From IDS-8 sp964491485 (GTDB lineage: Bacteria; Pseudomonadota; Gammaproteobacteria; Steroidobacterales; Woeseiaceae): a DNA stretch of 8,527 nucleotides. The notes beneath the pieces were generated by a model. The model saw only the letters and a program-made list of their open reading frames with translations, was not told the origin of the DNA and made no database searches. Positions within the stretch are counted from its first letter, which is position 1. Each line of letters starts with the position of its first letter. Both the position numbers and the translations under genes were made by a program. This document shows, in pieces, positions 6,725-8,527 of the stretch. The DNA lies in the NCBI GenBank assembly GCA_964491485.1, contig CAZBGV010000142.1:1-8527 (forward strand), read 5' to 3'.

Positions 6725-7348
6725 TCAGCGCGTTGACGTGTTTCGGCTCCCGAGGTTCTTATCGAGGAATTCACGGAACAGCGTTGCCCAGCGGCGGGCA
6801 GCTTGCTCGACGCTCGGCCAGTCGGTCTGCGTGCCTGCGCCGGTCGCGAAGGTCGGGGCCGAAGCACTGTCCGCCGCGCGGGCGAGGGCCTCCCCGGACT
6901 CCGAATCCTTGAGCTCCATGAGGAAGACCAGCGATCCGGGCCGGGCCATGTCGCGCAAATCGGGGCGCATGTCCAGAACCTCCGGACCGCTCCCGGCGCG
7001 CAAGTCGATAAGCGTGGGTTGCACAGCCATCGTCCGGGGCCCCGCATGGTCCGTGATTGAGTAGCCCCCGAGCTCGGCCATGAACGCTTCACGGAAAATG
7101 CCGCGCAGGCGCTGCATGTCCGCGGTGGACGACGGAGCGTTCTCGGGAAAATAGATGCCGGCATCCAGAATCAGCAAAGTGTCGTACTTGCTGAAGTCGG
7201 CTCCGCTTGCGATTTGCGCGGACTGGACTTGCGCGTCCTTTTTGACGTTGAAGCTGCGGGTCTCGGTCGCCGTGCAGGCACACACGCAGCCTGCAGAGAC
7301 GACGAGAATGATGCCGCGCATGATTCGATACGAGGTAATGGCGTTCAC
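6725..7348 (-). CDS. DUF3313-type lipoprotein
   Basis: A 207-residue predicted lipoprotein. The GTG at 7348 was chosen because GGGAG lies 7 bases upstream; the inner ATG at 7321 has no ribosome site, and the upstream frame to 7429 lacks signal-peptide character. The N-terminus has a basic Arg8/Arg11 region, a hydrophobic core and 'VSAGCVCACTATE', with three cysteines (21, 23, 25) in alternate positions, so the lipidated residue is ambiguous. The mature part reads 'FSKYDTLLILDAGIYF' (51-66), 'LRGIFREAFMAELGG' (80-94), 'VFLMELKDSESGEALARAAD' (140-159) and 'WPSVEQAARRWATLFREFLD' (176-195). The 'ELKDSESGE.LARA.D' element and the C-terminal amphipathic helix match my memory of DUF3313 (PF11769) lipoproteins. 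Function unknown; some relatives resemble outer-membrane or assembly lipoproteins. Convergent with the DUF3108 gene. Family assignment is moderate. Confidence 0.65.
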   Translation of the reverse strand: MNAITSYRIMRGIILVVSAGCVCACTATETRSFNVKKDAQVQSAQIASGADFSKYDTLLILDAGIYFPENAPSSTADMQRLRGIFREAFMAELGGYSITDHAGPRTMAVQPTLIDLRAGSGPEVLDMRPDLRDMARPGSLVFLMELKDSESGEALARAADSASAPTFATGAGTQTDWPSVEQAARRWATLFREFLDKNLGSRNTSTR

Positions 7349-7355
7349 GTCGGCT

Positions 7356-7360
7356 CTCCC
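7356..7360 (-). promoter_or_regulatory. Ribosome binding site supporting the GTG start of the DUF3313 gene
   Basis: GGGAG on the - strand (within GGGAGAG, 7354-7360), 7 bases from GTG 7346-7348. It favours this non-ATG start over the ATG at 7321, which has no such motif. Confidence 0.55.
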
Positions 7361-7618
7361 GTGCGATGGCTTGCGCTGGCTGATCGCGACCAGTGCACAA
7401 TGCGAATGACCGCCACACGGCATCACCAATCGCTGGTTCCGGCTATGCCCCCATGGGCCAATGTTCCCCCGGGCTGCCGTGAGCCATGCTTATGGTTTGG
7501 GGTGCGGATCTCCGACCGGCGCTCGATAGCTTTCCCCCGGAGAGCGAGCCCATAGCGGTCCGTTGCCCTTCCGGGCCCCTCTTCCCCTTCCTCCGCTCCG
7601 CCTCCACACCGACCTGGA

Positions 7619-7632
7619 GGCTCGGCCGAGCC
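7619..7632. repeat. 14-base perfect palindrome
   Basis: GGCTCGGCCGAGCC is its own reverse complement. It has no adjoining T tract and sits about 155 bases upstream of the lipoprotein start, so it could be a protein-binding site. In DNA this GC-rich, a short palindrome can arise by chance. Confidence 0.4.
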
Positions 7633-7774
7633 GGTCGTCACCCGATTCGACGCTCAAGCACGCGGGATATGGCATTTCGCCATTTGCCACAACCGGCGAA
7701 CGGGTTGAGGCATCAGACCAGTACGACTCACATGTTCCTGCCTCAGTTATTCGGTAGCCCGGAATTGGCGCGAC

Positions 7775-7780
7775 GGAGGA
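7775..7780 (+). promoter_or_regulatory. Strong Shine-Dalgarno sequence of the small lipoprotein gene
   Basis: GGAGGA, 7 bases before the ATG at 7788, is the best ribosome site in the window. It identifies this short frame as a real gene in preference to the longer frames overlapping it on both strands. Confidence 0.75.
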
Positions 7781-7787
7781 CAAAATC

Positions 7788-8102
7788 ATGCATTCGGCAG
7801 CTGAGCAAAGGCCGGTCATGCTTTTCCGGCATGTCCGGCGGGGCCACAGGCTTGAAGCCCTGGCGTTTGCGCTCTGGTTTACCGCCGGCTGCGCCGTGCC
7901 CCCGGTAGACGAAGCGGAGAAATACGAACGCGAAGACGCCCGCATCAGGGCAACCGAGCAATTCGAGGCGATGCAACGGGCCTGCCGCGCCTCGGGTGGC
8001 GTGGTCATTTTCGAGGGAGGCTGGGGCCGCGCGACACACCCGACGCCCGCCGACCTGCGCAGGGCGACGTGCGCGTCGCGTGCGACGCTGAGGAGTTGGT
8101 AA
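7788..8102 (+). CDS. Small cysteine-containing lipoprotein, hypothetical
   Basis: A 104-residue product not tied to a named family. The N-terminus carries a basic stretch (R14-R21), a hydrophobic segment (22-34) and 'FTAGC', so Cys35 is a likely lipidation site, although Thr at -3 is not the usual Leu. The mature part is a charged helix-like stretch (40-63, 'DEAEKYEREDARIRATEQF'), then 'ACRASGGVVIFEGGWGR' (65-81), then a tail with Cys95. Cys66 and Cys95 could form a disulfide. The pattern of a short charged helix followed by 'C..SGG' and a small strand recalls small proteobacterial lipoproteins that carry a 'C.aaGG' motif. The excellent ribosome site GGAGGA and the lipoprotein architecture make this a real gene; overlapping longer frames (7486-7908 on +, 7490-8116 on -) lack both. 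No partner gene is co-directional with it here. Function unknown. Confidence 0.7.
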   Translation: MHSAAEQRPVMLFRHVRRGHRLEALAFALWFTAGCAVPPVDEAEKYEREDARIRATEQFEAMQRACRASGGVVIFEGGWGRATHPTPADLRRATCASRATLRSW

Positions 8103-8139
8103 CAGCGAGGCGCCAAGTCGCCGTAGCTTGGAATGCAAA

Positions 8140-8164
8140 CGGCGGTTGCTTTCGCGCGCCGCCG
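8140..8164. terminator. Possible weak terminator hairpin between the lipoprotein and GNAT genes
   Basis: Arms CGGCGG (8140-8145) and CCGCCG (8159-8164) enclose a 13-base loop. On the - strand the stem is followed by TTTGCATT, a poor T tract that could end transcription of the GNAT gene; on the + strand no T tract follows. Tentative. Confidence 0.2.
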
Positions 8165-8182
8165 CAGTGTCGAAAATCAGGG

Positions 8183-8207
8183 TAGCGGGGGCAGGATTTG
8201 AACCTGC
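8183..8207 (-). other. tRNA 3'-end remnant, possible attachment-site core
   Basis: Read on the - strand: a T stem GCAGG (8207-8203), T loop TTCAAAT (8202-8196), T stem CCTGC (8195-8191), a seven-base acceptor strand CCCCGCT (8190-8184) and discriminator A (8183), followed by CCC rather than CCA. The loop TTCAAAT with a CCCCGC acceptor is closest, from memory, to initiator tRNA (fMet). A complete tRNA would need a 5' strand AGCGGGG near 8255; that is absent, and the GNAT coding sequence occupies the place. This is therefore a fragment, not a functional tRNA gene. Such 3' pieces are typical integrase attachment cores or scars of island insertion; that role is inferred, since no integrase is in the window. 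Confidence 0.5.
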
Positions 8208-8233
8208 CTGCGATGCGTAGTTCGCGACACCTC

Positions 8234-8527
8234 CTATCGGTCACCCGATTCAATCAAGTCACGGATCGAGCGCACGGGCATCAAGAGCCGAAGGGATTGC
8301 GGCAACGGCACAAATCCGTGCGCCGCGTAAAACCCGGCGGCTCTCTGGTCGAGAGCATCGACAACGACCATGGACGACCCGACGCTGTCGGCGCTCAGAT
8401 ACGCACGCTCCAGCGCATCGGCGAGGAGCAGGGATCCCAGACCCATCCCCTGATGATCTCGCGCTACGGCGAGGCGGCCGATGAGCGTCGCGCTGACGAG
8501 GGGATAGCGTGGCACGAACTTGCGCGC
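8234..8527 (-). CDS. GNAT N-acetyltransferase, TacT/AtaT toxin-like, cut by the right edge
   Basis: The C-terminal 97 residues of an acetyltransferase are visible; the frame is open through the right edge ('ARKFVPRYPL...'), so the GTG at 8515 is internal. 'IGRLAVARDHQGMGLGSLLL' is GNAT motif A, with the Q-x-x-G-x-G acetyl-CoA pyrophosphate loop 'QGMGLG'. 'VVVDALDQRAAGFYAAHGFVPL' supplies the usual late strand and helix with the FY pair, whose Tyr is the general acid in TacT-like enzymes, and 'LRLLMPV' is the closing strand. The sequence style matches GNAT toxins of type II toxin-antitoxin pairs, which acetylate aminoacyl-tRNA, and such genes normally follow a DUF1778 ribbon-helix-helix antitoxin gene; that would lie off-window to the right. 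Toxin identity is inferred; a stand-alone acetyltransferase is possible. The tRNA remnant starts 26 bases beyond the stop codon. Confidence 0.85.
   Translation of the reverse strand, partial: ARKFVPRYPLVSATLIGRLAVARDHQGMGLGSLLLADALERAYLSADSVGSSMVVVDALDQRAAGFYAAHGFVPLPQSLRLLMPVRSIRDLIESGDR

Larger units (their letters stand above)
7349..7787. other. 439-base intergenic region without a convincing gene
   Basis: This gap separates the divergent DUF3313 and small-lipoprotein genes. Open frames cross it on both strands, but they are rich in Ser, Arg and Pro and show no domain or ribosome site. Visible structure: a pyrimidine-rich run with only two G in 30 bases (7576-7605); a 14-base perfect palindrome (7619-7632); an inverted pair TGGCA/TGCCA (7670-7674 and 7685-7689); and a possible -35-like TTGAGG (7705-7710) upstream of the lipoprotein gene, with no good -10. 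It should hold promoters for both flanking genes and is large enough for a small RNA. Confidence 0.55.

Noticed and set aside
7705..7733. A sigma-70 promoter for the small lipoprotein gene (TTGAGG, then TCACAT after 17 bases)
   Set aside because: The -35 is acceptable but the -10 matches only three of six positions, too weak to call.
7486..7908. A 140-codon + strand frame starting in the non-coding stretch
   Set aside because: Rich in Ser, Pro and Arg, no start context, and overlaps the start of the better-supported lipoprotein gene in another frame.
7490..8116. A 208-codon frame on the - strand across the non-coding stretch and the small lipoprotein
   Set aside because: No ribosome site or domain, Ser/Arg-rich composition, and it conflicts with the lipoprotein gene, which has a near-perfect Shine-Dalgarno and a lipoprotein signal.
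8183..8260. A complete tRNA gene on the - strand
   Set aside because: Only the T arm and 3' acceptor strand are present. There is no matching 5' acceptor strand, D arm or seven-base anticodon loop, and the GNAT coding sequence overlaps where they should be.

Overview
The window is high-GC DNA from a proteobacterium, most likely a gammaproteobacterium. That placement rests on a YdiK-type AI-2E permease beside DUF3187, DUF3108 and DUF3313 proteins, a set I associate mainly with Gammaproteobacteria; I cannot name a genus. Coding density is high, with nine protein genes, two of them cut by the window ends. Most products are predicted to be secreted, lipidated or in a membrane, so this is largely a cell-envelope neighbourhood.

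Left part (1-3648, + strand): a 5'-truncated gene for a repeat-containing, aromatic- and Arg/Asn-rich protein of the type usually labelled 'carbohydrate-binding family V/XII'. Eleven bases later comes a five-helix membrane protein resembling VIT1/CCC1 transporters. About 100 bases further on is an exported alpha/beta hydrolase of the DUF900 type. The first two genes look like one transcription unit.

Middle (3639-6690): a ydiK-like AI-2E permease gene on the - strand converges on the hydrolase gene and overlaps its 3' end by 10 bases. Upstream of it on the same strand is a DUF3187 outer-membrane-barrel-like protein. That gene is divergent from a DUF3108 periplasmic protein gene across a 67-base gap that probably holds both promoters.

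Right part (6725-8527): a DUF3313-type lipoprotein gene on the - strand with a GTG start; a 439-base stretch with no convincing gene; a small cysteine-containing lipoprotein gene with an excellent Shine-Dalgarno sequence; then, on the - strand, the 3' part of a GNAT acetyltransferase gene of the TacT/AtaT toxin-like type that runs off the right edge. Just past its stop codon is a 25-base remnant matching the 3' end of a tRNA (T arm plus acceptor strand, closest in my memory to initiator tRNA) with no 5' half. This is the most suggestive sign of past integration.

I found no rRNA, complete tRNA, CRISPR array, transposase or integrase. No clear new multi-gene system is visible; the best leads are the tRNA remnant beside the GNAT gene, the repeat protein/VIT-like pair, and the two uncharacterised lipoproteins flanking the long non-coding stretch.
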